Shown: in pieces, positions 25,406-35,263 of the stretch
Numbering within the stretch: the first letter of the stretch is position 1
Layout of the letters: every line of letters begins with the position of its first letter
Assembly: GCF_004212215.1 (NCBI RefSeq)
Contig: NZ_QVFV01000002.1
Location: 606,482 to 670,481, forward strand
Source: Leptolyngbya iicbica LK
GTDB taxonomy: Bacteria > Cyanobacteriota > Cyanobacteriia > Phormidesmidales > Phormidesmidaceae
Direction: 5' to 3'
DNA: 64,000 nt
Program-made: the position numbers and the translations under genes
The notes under the pieces: model-generated
Seen by the model: only the letters and a program-made list of their open reading frames with translations
The model's database searches: none
What the model was told of the DNA's origin: nothing

Positions 25406-28148
25406 AGATGCGCTCAATCTCGCCGCCATGCTGCGGGTTGAACTACGGGGGCGACGGGTCGGCGCTTACGTGCTCACCAAGGGGCAGAACCGAGAGCATC
25501 TGTGTTTTGTCTTTGGCTTCGACTGCAAAGGCATTCACAATACCCTGACCGATGAGCAGGTTGAGACCATTTTTAGTCAACTGGAATCGGGCTTGAAAGA
25601 CCTGCCTGGGGGTGAACGGTTGACCCTGCATCTCGGGTCGTTTTCTTCTGATTCTGATCGCCAGCAAGATCTTGCTCAGCTGACAGATCTGGCCCCCAGC
25701 AAGGCTCTGAAGTTTTTGCTCACCAGCGATCGCGCTCGGGTCCAACAGCTCACCCAACAGGGGCTACGAAAACCCAAGTTTCTGCGACTCTATGTCACCC
25801 ATACGGTACAAAGCGGCTCTGAAGGAGCCCAGGACCTGATCGAAAAGCTGATCGGTCGGGGGGAAACGCTCTGGAAGTCCTTTACGGGAGAACTGCAACA
25901 GGCTAAAAATCAACGCCTGCAAACAGTCATCACCAAAGCCTTTACCGATGGCTTTCTGCTGTGGGAGCAGGTCCTTTCCAACAAGATGGGGCTGTCTATC
26001 AAACCGCTGGGTGAAGTTGACCTGTGGACGTTGCTCTGGCACAGGTTTAATCAGAGTGAGCCGATTCCGATTCCCCAACTGATTGTGCTGGATGGCCACG
26101 GCCTGCACGAACAGGTCAACTCTGACATCCACAGCACCACTCTGCTCACCCGAGACAAGGTCCCCACTGCCGGGAAATCCTGGACGAAGGTCAATGGTCA
26201 ATATGTCGCTCCCCTCACCTTTTTAGAAAAACCAGGCGGTTGGGCCAATGAGTTCGCTCAACTGCGTTACCTCTGGGAAGTCCTTTCCAGAGAGACCGTT
26301 GCAGATACCGAGATCTTTTGCCAGCTGACGCGAGCGAACGAAACCCTTGTGAAGACGACCGTTCAGCGGATGCTGAAGCAGTCCAACCTGACAGCCACCC
26401 TGGCGGAAGAGGGCAATTCCGTGGATGTGGCGGCGGAGCTGAAAATGAAGCGCTCCATTGAGGCCCAGGAAGAACTCTTCGAAGGTGCCCTGCCCATTCA
26501 CACCGCCGTGGTTTTCCTGATTCATCGCCCGACTCTAGAGCAGTTGGATGAAGCTTGCCGGTATCTGCAAAGCTGCTTTCGCCGTCCCGCTTGGGTAGAG
26601 CGAGAGCAAGATTACGCCTGGAAGGTCTGGCTGCAGACGCTGCCCATTGTTTGGGACGCCTTGATGGCCAGTCCCTTTAACCGCAGGCAGCTCTATCTGA
26701 CGGGAGAAGTGCCGGGGCTGATGCCGTTGGTGCTCACCCAGCCCTGCGATGCCAGAGGCTTTGAGCTAATTGCCGAAGAAGGGGGCAGCCCGATTCACCT
26801 GGATTTGTTTACTCAGCACAAGAACCTGGGACTCTTTGCCACCACCCGTGCCGGGAAGTCCGTGCTGGTCTCCGGTATTCTGACCCAAGCCTTGGCCTAC
26901 CGCTTTCCCGTCGTTGCCCTGGACTTCCCGAAACCCGATGGTTCCTCTACCTTCACGGACTACACCCAGTTGGTCGGCGGAGCCTATTTTGACATCTCTC
27001 GTGAGTCCAACAACCTGTTTGAGCTGCCCGACTTGCGACACCTGCCGGGCGACGAGCAAAAAGAACGCCTGCAAGACTTCCAATCGTTTCTTGAATCGGC
27101 GCTGCTGACCATGATTGTCGGCTCGGGGGCGAGCGAGTCGGTGATGACTCAGACCATTCGCTCCATCCTGGTACTGGCGCTGAATGCTTTCTTTAGCGAT
27201 CGCTCGATTCAGCGGCGTTATTTGGAAGCGATGGAAGGTCGTTTGGGCTCTGCTGCTTGGGACAGAATCCCCACTCTGGCGGACTTCCTAGCCTTCTGCA
27301 CGCCGGAGCAGCTTGACCTACAGCAGGTCGGCGGCAACATTGAAGCCGCCCTGAATATGATTGAGCTGCGACTCCGGTTCTGGCTCTCCAGTCGGGTCGG
27401 GCGGGCCATTTCGGCCCCGTCAAGCTTCCCGACCGATGCCCAGCTGCTGGTCTTTGCGCTGCGTAACTTGGCGAATGAGGAAGATGCGGCGGTGCTAGCG
27501 CTTTCGGCTTATGCTGCTGCTCTGCGTCGCGCTTTGGAAGCACCCGCCTCGGTCTTCTTCATTGATGAAGCCCCCATCCTGTTTGAGTTTGACGAAATTG
27601 GCGCACTGATTGGCAGGCTTTGTGCCAACGGTGCTAAAGCCGGGATTCGGGTGATTATCTCGGCGCAAGATCCCGATACCGTCCATAAATCCCCCGCCAG
27701 CGCCAAGATCTTTCAGAATCTGACGACGCGCCTGATCGGTCGGGTGCAACCCACAGCCGTCGATAGCTTTGAGCGCATCCTCAAATATCCGACCGCCATC
27801 ATCAGTCGCAACGCCAGCGATAGCTTCTTTCCCAAGCGGGAAGGCATCTACAGCCAGTGGCTGCTCGACAACAACGGCATCTACACCTACTGCCGCTACT
27901 ATCCGGCCTTTGCCCAACTGGCGGCGGTCGCAAATAACCCCGATGAGCAAGCGACACGGGATCTGGTACTGCACCATGCCCCCGATGAATTTACCGGCCT
28001 GGCTGAATTTGCGCGGCTGCTTGTGCAGTCTATTCAATCCGGCGAACCGCTGTCCGTTATCACTGAGCGCTGGTTTGCCGAACGCAATCCCCATCCCGAA
28101 GTGCCGATCGCACCGTTTAACTCTCTTCACTCTGGAGGTTCCTTATGA
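25335..28148 (+). CDS. VirB4/TraC-type T4SS ATPase
   Basis: The 937-residue protein has an N-terminal VirB4-like domain and a C-terminal P-loop ATPase. Walker A is ATTRAGKSVLV near residue 505 and Walker B is VFFIDEAPILFEF near 742, followed by GIRVIISAQDPDTV. VirB4 powers pilus assembly and substrate transfer at the inner membrane. A decayed 250-base copy of its coding sequence lies at 17109-17366. The stop overlaps the next start (ATGA at 28145). Confidence 0.9.
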   Translation: MKQKIGKHRLKLGGQFVSTLTPFEDALNLAAMLRVELRGRRVGAYVLTKGQNREHLCFVFGFDCKGIHNTLTDEQVETIFSQLESGLKDLPGGERLTLHLGSFSSDSDRQQDLAQLTDLAPSKALKFLLTSDRARVQQLTQQGLRKPKFLRLYVTHTVQSGSEGAQDLIEKLIGRGETLWKSFTGELQQAKNQRLQTVITKAFTDGFLLWEQVLSNKMGLSIKPLGEVDLWTLLWHRFNQSEPIPIPQLIVLDGHGLHEQVNSDIHSTTLLTRDKVPTAGKSWTKVNGQYVAPLTFLEKPGGWANEFAQLRYLWEVLSRETVADTEIFCQLTRANETLVKTTVQRMLKQSNLTATLAEEGNSVDVAAELKMKRSIEAQEELFEGALPIHTAVVFLIHRPTLEQLDEACRYLQSCFRRPAWVEREQDYAWKVWLQTLPIVWDALMASPFNRRQLYLTGEVPGLMPLVLTQPCDARGFELIAEEGGSPIHLDLFTQHKNLGLFATTRAGKSVLVSGILTQALAYRFPVVALDFPKPDGSSTFTDYTQLVGGAYFDISRESNNLFELPDLRHLPGDEQKERLQDFQSFLESALLTMIVGSGASESVMTQTIRSILVLALNAFFSDRSIQRRYLEAMEGRLGSAAWDRIPTLADFLAFCTPEQLDLQQVGGNIEAALNMIELRLRFWLSSRVGRAISAPSSFPTDAQLLVFALRNLANEEDAAVLALSAYAAALRRALEAPASVFFIDEAPILFEFDEIGALIGRLCANGAKAGIRVIISAQDPDTVHKSPASAKIFQNLTTRLIGRVQPTAVDSFERILKYPTAIISRNASDSFFPKREGIYSQWLLDNNGIYTYCRYYPAFAQLAAVANNPDEQATRDLVLHHAPDEFTGLAEFARLLVQSIQSGEPLSVITERWFAERNPHPEVPIAPFNSLHSGGSL

Positions 28149-28867
28149 AACCTAGACTCCGCTTTGCTTTGACCCCGATTCTGGCGACGACACTGCTGAT
28201 TGCCCCTATCAAACCGGCAGCGGCATCCCAAGTTGATACGACGTTTAACGACATCTTTGGCATCTTTCGCCAAGCGTTCGAGGACGTCAGAACCTATGTG
28301 GAACAAACCATTACTGGTGTGATGGATTCTCTCCCCGGTGAGCTGGATGGGGTCATCCACAAGGCCGTTGGCGATCTGGGTCTGGTTGATCCGAATCTCG
28401 TCCGCTCTGAGATCGCCGAAGAGCTATCTGCCACTTTGACCGGGGACTTGTCCCAGTCCGATACCGTTCAAGCCGCCGCCGAAACCGCCAACGAGATTGA
28501 CCGCCAGCTCACCCGCGCTCAAGTGGATGCGGTGTTAAGTCAGTCAGGCCAAGCCGCGACCCGCGACAAAATCACCTGGATGGAAAACACTATCGGCCAG
28601 GTGCAACAGCACGCGGATTCAGCTCAGGTGGCGGTCTCCACCCAAGATGCGATCAAGGCGATGGCGCAACAAAATGCCCGGCAATCAGAAGTCTTGGGCG
28701 CAGTGCAGTCGGAACTGCTGCAGTCCCGGCAGGATACGCAGCTGACCAATCTCAACCTGGCCAACATTTCGCAAAACCTGGATCAGGAAGCCCGCGCTCG
28801 CCGCCTGCAGGAGTTGGGCAGTGCGCTGGATACGCTGCAAATCAGCAGCCAAGCCCGCTTGTTCTAG
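28145..28867 (+). CDS. VirB5/TrbJ-like exported T4SS protein
   Basis: The 240-residue protein has a clear signal peptide with a probable cleavage after PAAA-SQ. The mature part is almost entirely helical and Gln-rich (NARQSEVLGAVQSELLQSRQ, then NLNLANISQNLDQEARARR). This resembles the helical bundle of VirB5/TrbJ minor pilins, and the place between VirB4 and VirB6 is the usual one. No sequence motif proves it. Confidence 0.65.
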   Translation: MKPRLRFALTPILATTLLIAPIKPAAASQVDTTFNDIFGIFRQAFEDVRTYVEQTITGVMDSLPGELDGVIHKAVGDLGLVDPNLVRSEIAEELSATLTGDLSQSDTVQAAAETANEIDRQLTRAQVDAVLSQSGQAATRDKITWMENTIGQVQQHADSAQVAVSTQDAIKAMAQQNARQSEVLGAVQSELLQSRQDTQLTNLNLANISQNLDQEARARRLQELGSALDTLQISSQARLF

Positions 28868-28883
28868 AAGTCAGATCATAACC

Positions 28884-29984
28884 ATGCTTTTCCTCTGGTC
28901 CTCTCTCCCCATCGCTCAAGTTCCGCGTGATACCGCCGACATCATTGAAGGCGGGCAAATCGCGTCGGAGGCGGTGGCCGAAAGCTGGAATCAGCTGTGG
29001 GATAGCGTCTTGCAAGGCGGGCTGTACTTTGCACTGGCGCGAGTCGGTGTTCTCTTTGCCGTAGCAACTTTGCTATTTTTCCTGACCCAGTGGACTCGGC
29101 AGATGGTGGAAGGGGACAGTCAACGGGCCTATGCCGACTTTATCTGGCCGCTGTTGGTGATTATCTTGCTGTCTAACAATGGCGAGCGGCTGGCGGCGAT
29201 CACCTTGGATATCCGCAACTACATCAACCAGGTCAATCAAGACGTGTTGACCTACACCGCTGCCGATATCGAGCTGCAAGAGGCCTATCAAACCGCAGTT
29301 TTAGAAGGTTCGGTGGAGCAGACCATCATTCAGCGGCGCAATCAGTGCTACGAACTCCAGAATCCAGAGGAGCGAGCGAACTGCATTGAACTGGCGGCCA
29401 TTGAGGCACGGGAATTCATTGAGGACTACCGAGCCAGAACCGGCAATCCCAATGCCTTATCGCGCGCCTGGGAAGCAGCTCAAGCGGGAGACAACCCCCT
29501 GGACTCCGGTTTACGGTTCGGCGGAGCGCTGATGGGCTCTGGTTTTCAGACCGTGACGCGAGGCATTTTGATGGCGTTGCATATCGCGTTTCAGTGGCTG
29601 ATTGAAGCCTCCATGCTGCTCACGGCCACCCTTGGCCCGTTGGCGGTGGGTGGGTCATTGCTGCCGGTGGGAGCGAAACCGCTCTTTGCCTGGTTGACCG
29701 GCTTCTTTTCCCTCGCGGTGGCCAAGCTTAGCTTCAATATTCTCTCCGGGCTGGTCTCGCTAGCGGTGCTGAATGCGGGAGATGCCCATCCCCTGATTGC
29801 GCCCTTCTTTCTGGGGTTACTCGCTCCCATTCTTTCACTCGCTCTTGCCTCTGGTGGCGGCATGACGGTGTTTGGAGCCCTGACCAGTGCGGCGGGTGTG
29901 ATTGCCGGAACCGGGGCGATGGGCGGCATTGCTCGTACTCCCGGTTACTCCGCTCGCCGCCGCGCTTACCGGATGCGCCGCTGA
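28884..29984 (+). CDS. VirB6/TrbL-like polytopic T4SS protein
   Basis: The product is about 366 residues, starting at MLFLWSSLPIAQV. It has helices around residues 45-70, 80-100 and a C-terminal block of four or five helices (WLIEASMLLTATLGPLAVGG and onward), and ends in a basic Arg tail. A large loop with two Cys lies in the middle. VirB6/TrbL forms the inner-membrane channel part of the T4SS. ATG 28884 avoids overlap with the previous gene; the frame is open back to 28821. Confidence 0.75.
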   Translation: MLFLWSSLPIAQVPRDTADIIEGGQIASEAVAESWNQLWDSVLQGGLYFALARVGVLFAVATLLFFLTQWTRQMVEGDSQRAYADFIWPLLVIILLSNNGERLAAITLDIRNYINQVNQDVLTYTAADIELQEAYQTAVLEGSVEQTIIQRRNQCYELQNPEERANCIELAAIEAREFIEDYRARTGNPNALSRAWEAAQAGDNPLDSGLRFGGALMGSGFQTVTRGILMALHIAFQWLIEASMLLTATLGPLAVGGSLLPVGAKPLFAWLTGFFSLAVAKLSFNILSGLVSLAVLNAGDAHPLIAPFFLGLLAPILSLALASGGGMTVFGALTSAAGVIAGTGAMGGIARTPGYSARRRAYRMRR

Positions 29985-30007
29985 ACTCACTCAACAGGAA
30001 ACCGCTC

Positions 30008-30745
30008 ATGGTGCAGTTAATCGAGAAACGCAACACGAACTATTTGCCCCTGTTTGTTTTGGGCAGTGTGGGACTCCAACTGGTGATTCTGGTGTTTTTG
30101 GTTGTCCAAGTCGGTGCCCTCAGCCGTCTGAGTCGCCAAGCCGCTCCCACTTTGGTGCAAATGCAGGATGGTCAGGCCATCCGGGTCGGGACGATGGCGG
30201 CTCAAGACCGCACTCCAGAAACCATCCGGCGTTTTGTCAACGACACCTTGGTGTTGATGTTCAACTGGAGCGGCAGCCTCCCGGCGGCGACTGCCGAAGA
30301 TGCTCAACAACCTCAGCCCGATCCAGGACTCCCGGTAGAAATGGAGCGTGGTAAAGGGCAGGTGACCACCGCCAGTTGGCAAGCCAGCTTTGCCTTTTCC
30401 GAAGACTTCCGTCAGGACTTTCTCAAACGAGTTGCCGAGTTGACGCCACCAGGGGTTTTCAGCGGTACGACCCAGGTGGTGATGGTGGTCAACCATGTCT
30501 CTGAACCTGTCGTAGTCGGTGAGGGGCGCTGGCAAGTGGATGTCGTGGCTCACCTCTATATCTTTGATGAAACCAATGCTCTGGGAGAGGCGATTCCCTT
30601 TAACCGCGAGGTGTTTGTAGAAGCCGTCACGGCCCCAGCGGTTCCCGAGGGCGAGACGCCGTTGGAGCAGGCCATCTACGGCATTCGTCAGGCGGGGCTG
30701 CAAATCTATGCCATCCGTGAACTTAATCGCGAGGACTTGCCATGA
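30008..30745 (+). CDS. VirB8/TrbF-like T4SS assembly protein
   Basis: The 245-residue protein has a short cytoplasmic N-terminus, one membrane helix (LPLFVLGSVGLQLVILVFLV) and a periplasmic domain of mixed alpha/beta character. This is the bitopic layout of VirB8. The place directly before VirB10 and VirB9 supports it. The stop codon overlaps the start of the next gene. Confidence 0.65.
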   Translation: MVQLIEKRNTNYLPLFVLGSVGLQLVILVFLVVQVGALSRLSRQAAPTLVQMQDGQAIRVGTMAAQDRTPETIRRFVNDTLVLMFNWSGSLPAATAEDAQQPQPDPGLPVEMERGKGQVTTASWQASFAFSEDFRQDFLKRVAELTPPGVFSGTTQVVMVVNHVSEPVVVGEGRWQVDVVAHLYIFDETNALGEAIPFNREVFVEAVTAPAVPEGETPLEQAIYGIRQAGLQIYAIRELNREDLP

Positions 30746-32268
30746 GTACCCCTGATAATTTGTGGGATGAACAGGAAATGGCGGATCTGGTGGGCTTGCA
30801 GCTCCCGGACCAAGCAGCGGCGGCTTCGGAAACGGAGTCGGCTCCGCTAGCTACTAACAATGGTCACGTCTCTGACCCTGGACCGCTGTTAGACCCGGAA
30901 GACCTGGATGAGTCCGCTGCCGTCGGCGCTACTCAAAAATCGGGGCGATCACTTGCTGCTAATCCTTTCACGAAACTGGGTGTGGTGGCCGCAGGAACGG
31001 GCTTAGTGATTGGCGTGCTCGCGGTATTCACCAGCGGCGTCATGAATCAGGGCGATTCTCCACCCGTAGAGGAGACACAAGCCGATTTTGCTGAACCGAT
31101 GGTGGCAGCAGAGGAATCAGCGGCAGACGATCGCGGACAACTGCTGACCGATTTAGCGATGGGGCAACAACAAGCGGAATTGGAAGCTTTGGCGCAAGAA
31201 GAACCTATCGCTCGACCAGAACCAGAACCTGAGGCGCTTCAGGAAACGCCACAATTTTCATCACCGCCGCGACCCGCTGCGCGATCTCCCCAACCGGTTG
31301 TTCAGCGTTCAGCCCCACCCCCTCGTTCAACCCCTATCCCTCGGGCCAGCGCTGCCCAGCCAACGCCAGCGGTAACGCCTCCCGAGCCAGAAGGGGAGCC
31401 GATGGAGCAGTGGATGGCCTTGTCTCAGGTTGGCAGCTATCGCCAGGGGACAGCCTCATCCCTTCAGGCTCCTGACCAACTCCCCACCCATAATTCAGTC
31501 GATGGCTCCCCAGCTATTCAGTCAGCCGAGCCACAACAGATTCCTATTGGACTCACTCCCGCTACTGCCGCTTTGCCCTGGCCAGCGATCAACCATGCCG
31601 AAGAAGCCGCCATTCTGCAGGAGCAACCGCTTCCCTCATCATCAGTAGTGCTCATCACGGGCACTCAAGCCACCGCTGTTTTGGAAACGCCCTTGATTTG
31701 GGCAGCGGCGACAGAAACAGAAACGCCTCAGTTCGTAGTGAAACTGACAGAGCCGTTGTTGACCCCTGAGGAAGCAATTGGTCTACCAGCAGAAACGGCA
31801 TTGGTTGTGCGGGTGGACTCGGTCGATGAGAGTGGTTTGGCTCAACTAGCTGTCGTTTCGTTCATTCAGGACGATCGCGAGGTGGCACTCCCCACTGGTG
31901 CAATTCAACTGCGAGGGTTGGAGGGGACGCCCCTGATTGCGCAAAAGTACGGCGACCCTGGCAGCGACATCGCTCGGATGGATCTGAATATGGCGGCAAT
32001 GTCCGGAGTATCTCGGGTTGCTGAGCTGATCAATCGGCCCCAATCTTCCTCAGTGATTAGCAATGCTGGGGGCAGCACCATCACCCAAGAAGCCGGAGAC
32101 CCCAACATTCTGGCTGGCCTGCTCGAAGGGGCCTTTGGCCAATTGAGCGAACAGATGGCAGAGCGGAATCAAGCGGCCCTGGAGGAAATTCTCAATCGGC
32201 CCACCATCTGGTATCTCCCGCCCGGACTGGAAGTCGAAGTGTACATCAATCAAACGGTGACACTATGA
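30742..32268 (+). CDS. VirB10/TrbI-like core complex protein
   Basis: The 508-residue protein has an acidic cytoplasmic N-terminus, one membrane helix near residues 80-100 (LGVVAAGTGLVIGVLAVFTS), and a long Pro/Gln-rich periplasmic spacer (about 150-250). A C-terminal beta-rich domain contains NAGGSTITQEAGDPN, a helical antenna-like stretch and a final GLEVEVYINQTVTL. This is the VirB10 architecture that spans both membranes. It overlaps both neighbouring genes by four bases. Confidence 0.75.
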   Translation: MSTPDNLWDEQEMADLVGLQLPDQAAAASETESAPLATNNGHVSDPGPLLDPEDLDESAAVGATQKSGRSLAANPFTKLGVVAAGTGLVIGVLAVFTSGVMNQGDSPPVEETQADFAEPMVAAEESAADDRGQLLTDLAMGQQQAELEALAQEEPIARPEPEPEALQETPQFSSPPRPAARSPQPVVQRSAPPPRSTPIPRASAAQPTPAVTPPEPEGEPMEQWMALSQVGSYRQGTASSLQAPDQLPTHNSVDGSPAIQSAEPQQIPIGLTPATAALPWPAINHAEEAAILQEQPLPSSSVVLITGTQATAVLETPLIWAAATETETPQFVVKLTEPLLTPEEAIGLPAETALVVRVDSVDESGLAQLAVVSFIQDDREVALPTGAIQLRGLEGTPLIAQKYGDPGSDIARMDLNMAAMSGVSRVAELINRPQSSSVISNAGGSTITQEAGDPNILAGLLEGAFGQLSEQMAERNQAALEEILNRPTIWYLPPGLEVEVYINQTVTL

Positions 32269-32990
32269 ACAGACGATGCCTTCCCTGGCTATTTATCGGG
32301 ACGATTGCTGTCAGCGGCTTGCCCATCCTATCCGCTCAGGCGCAGTCTGTGGTGACGATTTCGGCAGACCGGGCTCAAGGGCTCATCGGTGTGACGCCGG
32401 TCGTCCATCTCTGGTCAGGCTATGGCACGAACCTCAGCTTCCTGCCCACGAATGAACACATTGTGCAGGTGTGGATCGATGATCCCGCTCGGGTGGCCCT
32501 GGACTTTGACGAGCCGCTGTGTTCTGCCGTTGCTGAATCAGATTGTGTCTCGGGCAATCCCTCAGTCATTCACCTACGGCGAATTCAGGGCTTGGACTTC
32601 GAGCACTTGCCTAGCGCTAGCGGCACCTTGCTCACCGTCATTACTGAGACGACAAATGGCGACCGCCACCTCTACAAATTTCGCATCGAATTTGGCGATG
32701 GCGAGCCAAGCTACCACACCGTTGCCGTCCAGGCGTCGTCGCCCATTCATTCGCTGTTGGGTCCTGGCGACGTACGGCGAGGCTTAGCAATTGCGGCATC
32801 GAGAGACCTGATTCATCCCGAACAGGATTTGTGGCAGCGTCTACAAACCTTTTTAGATCTCACTCAGGAAGGTCTAGAGATTCCAGTGGCAGCAGAGCAG
32901 GCCGGAGTTTCCCTAGACCTGATTACTCAACTCGCAGAGTGGGGAGCCCGGGCTCGCGATGATCCGCCGCTGACTTCAACTGACCGTTAG
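32265..32990 (+). CDS. VirB9/TrbG-like exported protein
   Basis: The 241-residue protein has a signal peptide ending in LSAQAQ. The N-terminal beta-rich part (SGYGTNLSFLPTNEHIVQVW) resembles the VirB9/TrbG/TraK fold that contacts VirB10 in the outer-membrane ring. The C-terminal third is helical and differs from classical VirB9. The two Cys (CSAVAESDC) could form a disulfide. The call depends partly on its place after VirB10. Confidence 0.6.
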   Translation: MNRRCLPWLFIGTIAVSGLPILSAQAQSVVTISADRAQGLIGVTPVVHLWSGYGTNLSFLPTNEHIVQVWIDDPARVALDFDEPLCSAVAESDCVSGNPSVIHLRRIQGLDFEHLPSASGTLLTVITETTNGDRHLYKFRIEFGDGEPSYHTVAVQASSPIHSLLGPGDVRRGLAIAASRDLIHPEQDLWQRLQTFLDLTQEGLEIPVAAEQAGVSLDLITQLAEWGARARDDPPLTSTDR

Positions 32991-33011
32991 TCCTTCATTC
33001 AAGTTAAGGCC

Positions 33012-34721
33012 ATGAACTCTTCTATTTTCAGGCGCAGACGCCTCGGGTGGTCTGTGATGGGATTGCTTGTCTTTATTTTCGCGATCGCCCTGCATCTTTG
33101 GCCCCTTGCGCCCGCTCAATCCAGCACTCAGCCGGGCTCACCCGTCCCGGTTATTCAGGATCAGATGCTGGGCATCAAGCCTAACTGGGCGCAAATCACC
33201 TTGCGATCGCTCCCCGCCATTTTGGCATCGGGTTCGTTTGAAGCCCCGACTGACCTGATTCGCGAGTTGGGCTACGATCCCTCTCGCCTCTGGCAGGCCG
33301 GACAGACTGCCGATGAATACATGCTGCTGGGTGATTTCCAGGACAGCTTTCAACTACAGCGGTTTTCGCTGGCTGACATTGGGGCTGTCGTCGGTCTGGA
33401 TGGGGAGGCGCTCAGGCTAGCCGATTTGGCGTTGGTCAGTTGGCAGACGATTGCGGATTTGGTGCAGGCCATTCCGGATCTCGCCGATTTACCCGTCCCA
33501 GCCGTGCAGCCGATCGCCGATCTCCTCCAGGACCAACTTGACGTCCCGACGACGATTGCCGATGTGGTTCAAAACGAAGTCTGGGCAGAACTGAGTCTGG
33601 GAGAACTCAACCTGGAGCAGTATGACTTGAGCACTATTCCAGGACTAATCGACGCTCCCCTAGAAACCTTTCAAGATTGGCAGCAATCGGTCATCGACCA
33701 GATTCCTGGACTAGCCGATGTCCCCTTCGCCAATTTTCCCAATCCCATCGTCGAGCAGGGCGTGGTGGTGGGGATGGTGGATGTGGTGTTTGGTCCGGCG
33801 GAGGGAGATCGGACGAACACCATTAGCGGCAGCTACGTGGAAGGATTCAACGTGCCCTGTCAGACTGATTGCGCCCATTTGGAAATGAGTCAACCGGAAC
33901 TGGTGAAAGGTACCCAGTGGATTTCCGGCAAGTATCAGCAAGTCCAAGGGGGACGAGGCACTTTAGCTTCGGCTAACGGTGGTTTAGAGCCCACGGGCCG
34001 TCATCCCTTTGGCAATGCCTTCAAGGTTGCCGTGCTAGAAACTGATGAGGCTTCCGGCACCGCTGAAGCGGGACTCTACTTTCGCATGTGTGTCCGCAAT
34101 GCCTTTGTGGACTTGGGCTGTACGCCTTACTTTATCGGGCCGATTCCCTGGCTGCCTATTCAAGAAGAAGGTATGGTTTTTCTGGGTCAAATTAAGGAAG
34201 GGCTTTCAACCACCGATTCTGCTGAAGTCGCTGCTGCGAAGGGAATTGATCCACAGACCGGCGAGCCTAGCCCCACTCCAACACCGGTTGCTAAAACTTC
34301 AAGCTCTCCTGGCATTGCCACCGGTGGCTTCATCAATCCGGCACCGGGATATCCCATCACCAGCAGTTTTGGCTATCGCACCCATCCGATTCATGGCGAT
34401 CGCCGTCTTCATACCGGGACTGATTTGGGCACGCCCAATGGCACGATCATCCGCGCTGCCGATGGGGGACAAGTTACTTTCGCTGGTGTCAGCGGTTCTC
34501 TAACTAGCGGCTACGGCAGGCTCGTTATCGTGGATCACGGCAATGGGTGGGAAAGCTACTACGCCCATCTGCAAGGCTTTTTTGTCCGCCAAGGCGACAT
34601 CATTGCCCAGGGCGATCCGGTGGGGCGGGCTAACAGCAGCGGCAGCTCGACAGGACCGCATCTCCACTTTGAAATCCGCCAGAACGGCCAGCCCCAGAAC
34701 CCCATGAACTATCTCAGCTAG
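33012..34721 (+). CDS. T4SS-associated M23 (LytM-type) peptidase
   Basis: The 569-residue protein has an N-terminal membrane helix (residues about 13-32), a long central region with repeated ADL/ADLP-type helices, and a C-terminal M23 domain from about residue 445. Zinc ligands are visible: His467 and Asp471 in HTGTDLG, His519 in YYAHLQ, and His550/His552 in HLHFE. It would cut peptidoglycan to let the conjugation apparatus through, replacing the VirB1 transglycosylase of other systems. Confidence 0.85.
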   Translation: MNSSIFRRRRLGWSVMGLLVFIFAIALHLWPLAPAQSSTQPGSPVPVIQDQMLGIKPNWAQITLRSLPAILASGSFEAPTDLIRELGYDPSRLWQAGQTADEYMLLGDFQDSFQLQRFSLADIGAVVGLDGEALRLADLALVSWQTIADLVQAIPDLADLPVPAVQPIADLLQDQLDVPTTIADVVQNEVWAELSLGELNLEQYDLSTIPGLIDAPLETFQDWQQSVIDQIPGLADVPFANFPNPIVEQGVVVGMVDVVFGPAEGDRTNTISGSYVEGFNVPCQTDCAHLEMSQPELVKGTQWISGKYQQVQGGRGTLASANGGLEPTGRHPFGNAFKVAVLETDEASGTAEAGLYFRMCVRNAFVDLGCTPYFIGPIPWLPIQEEGMVFLGQIKEGLSTTDSAEVAAAKGIDPQTGEPSPTPTPVAKTSSSPGIATGGFINPAPGYPITSSFGYRTHPIHGDRRLHTGTDLGTPNGTIIRAADGGQVTFAGVSGSLTSGYGRLVIVDHGNGWESYYAHLQGFFVRQGDIIAQGDPVGRANSSGSSTGPHLHFEIRQNGQPQNPMNYLS

Positions 34722-34732
34722 GAGGCATCACT

Positions 34733-35263
34733 ATGAAACGGCAGCGCAAGATTGCCATTGTTCTATCCAGTGTGTTCGTTCTGCTGGTGGGCCTGATTTC
34801 CCTGGTGGGGTTTAACCTCGCCCAAGCCTCAGACGAGATTCCGGCAACCGTGCAGACCTGCCTGCCTCCTGCAACTCAGACCGTGAAAGTATGGGGTCGG
34901 GTGGAAACGGACACCGAGAGTTACACCCTGATTGGCACCACTTGGACAGAAGGTGATGAGGACGTCTATCAGGAAGTCCTGATTTACCTAAATGCTGAAG
35001 ACACCTGCCGATCGCTCTTGCCAGAAGACGATCCGGTGCTCAGTCACTACATTCCGCTCCAGCTGGCACGGGAATTAGCCCTACAGCGCTATACCCGCGT
35101 CCTTCAGGAGCAGGGCGGTCGGGAGGCTTATCAACAGCAGCTAACAGACTATCTCACCAGCGCTCCGGAAGGCACCCGCAGCAAATTTCCGCCCGAACAC
35201 ATCTGGGCATTGGAGCAGTTGGGCATTGAGCTACCAACCGATAGCTATGAGGTGCTGCCATGA
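34733..35263 (+). CDS. Exported hypothetical protein of the T4SS operon
   Basis: The 176-residue protein has a signal peptide or anchor (IAIVLSSVFVLLVGLISLVG), a small domain with two Cys, and a helical C-terminal half. No family was recognised. It lies between the M23 peptidase and VirD4 genes and overlaps VirD4 by four bases, so it is probably a periplasmic accessory of this transfer system. Confidence 0.65.
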   Translation: MKRQRKIAIVLSSVFVLLVGLISLVGFNLAQASDEIPATVQTCLPPATQTVKVWGRVETDTESYTLIGTTWTEGDEDVYQEVLIYLNAEDTCRSLLPEDDPVLSHYIPLQLARELALQRYTRVLQEQGGREAYQQQLTDYLTSAPEGTRSKFPPEHIWALEQLGIELPTDSYEVLP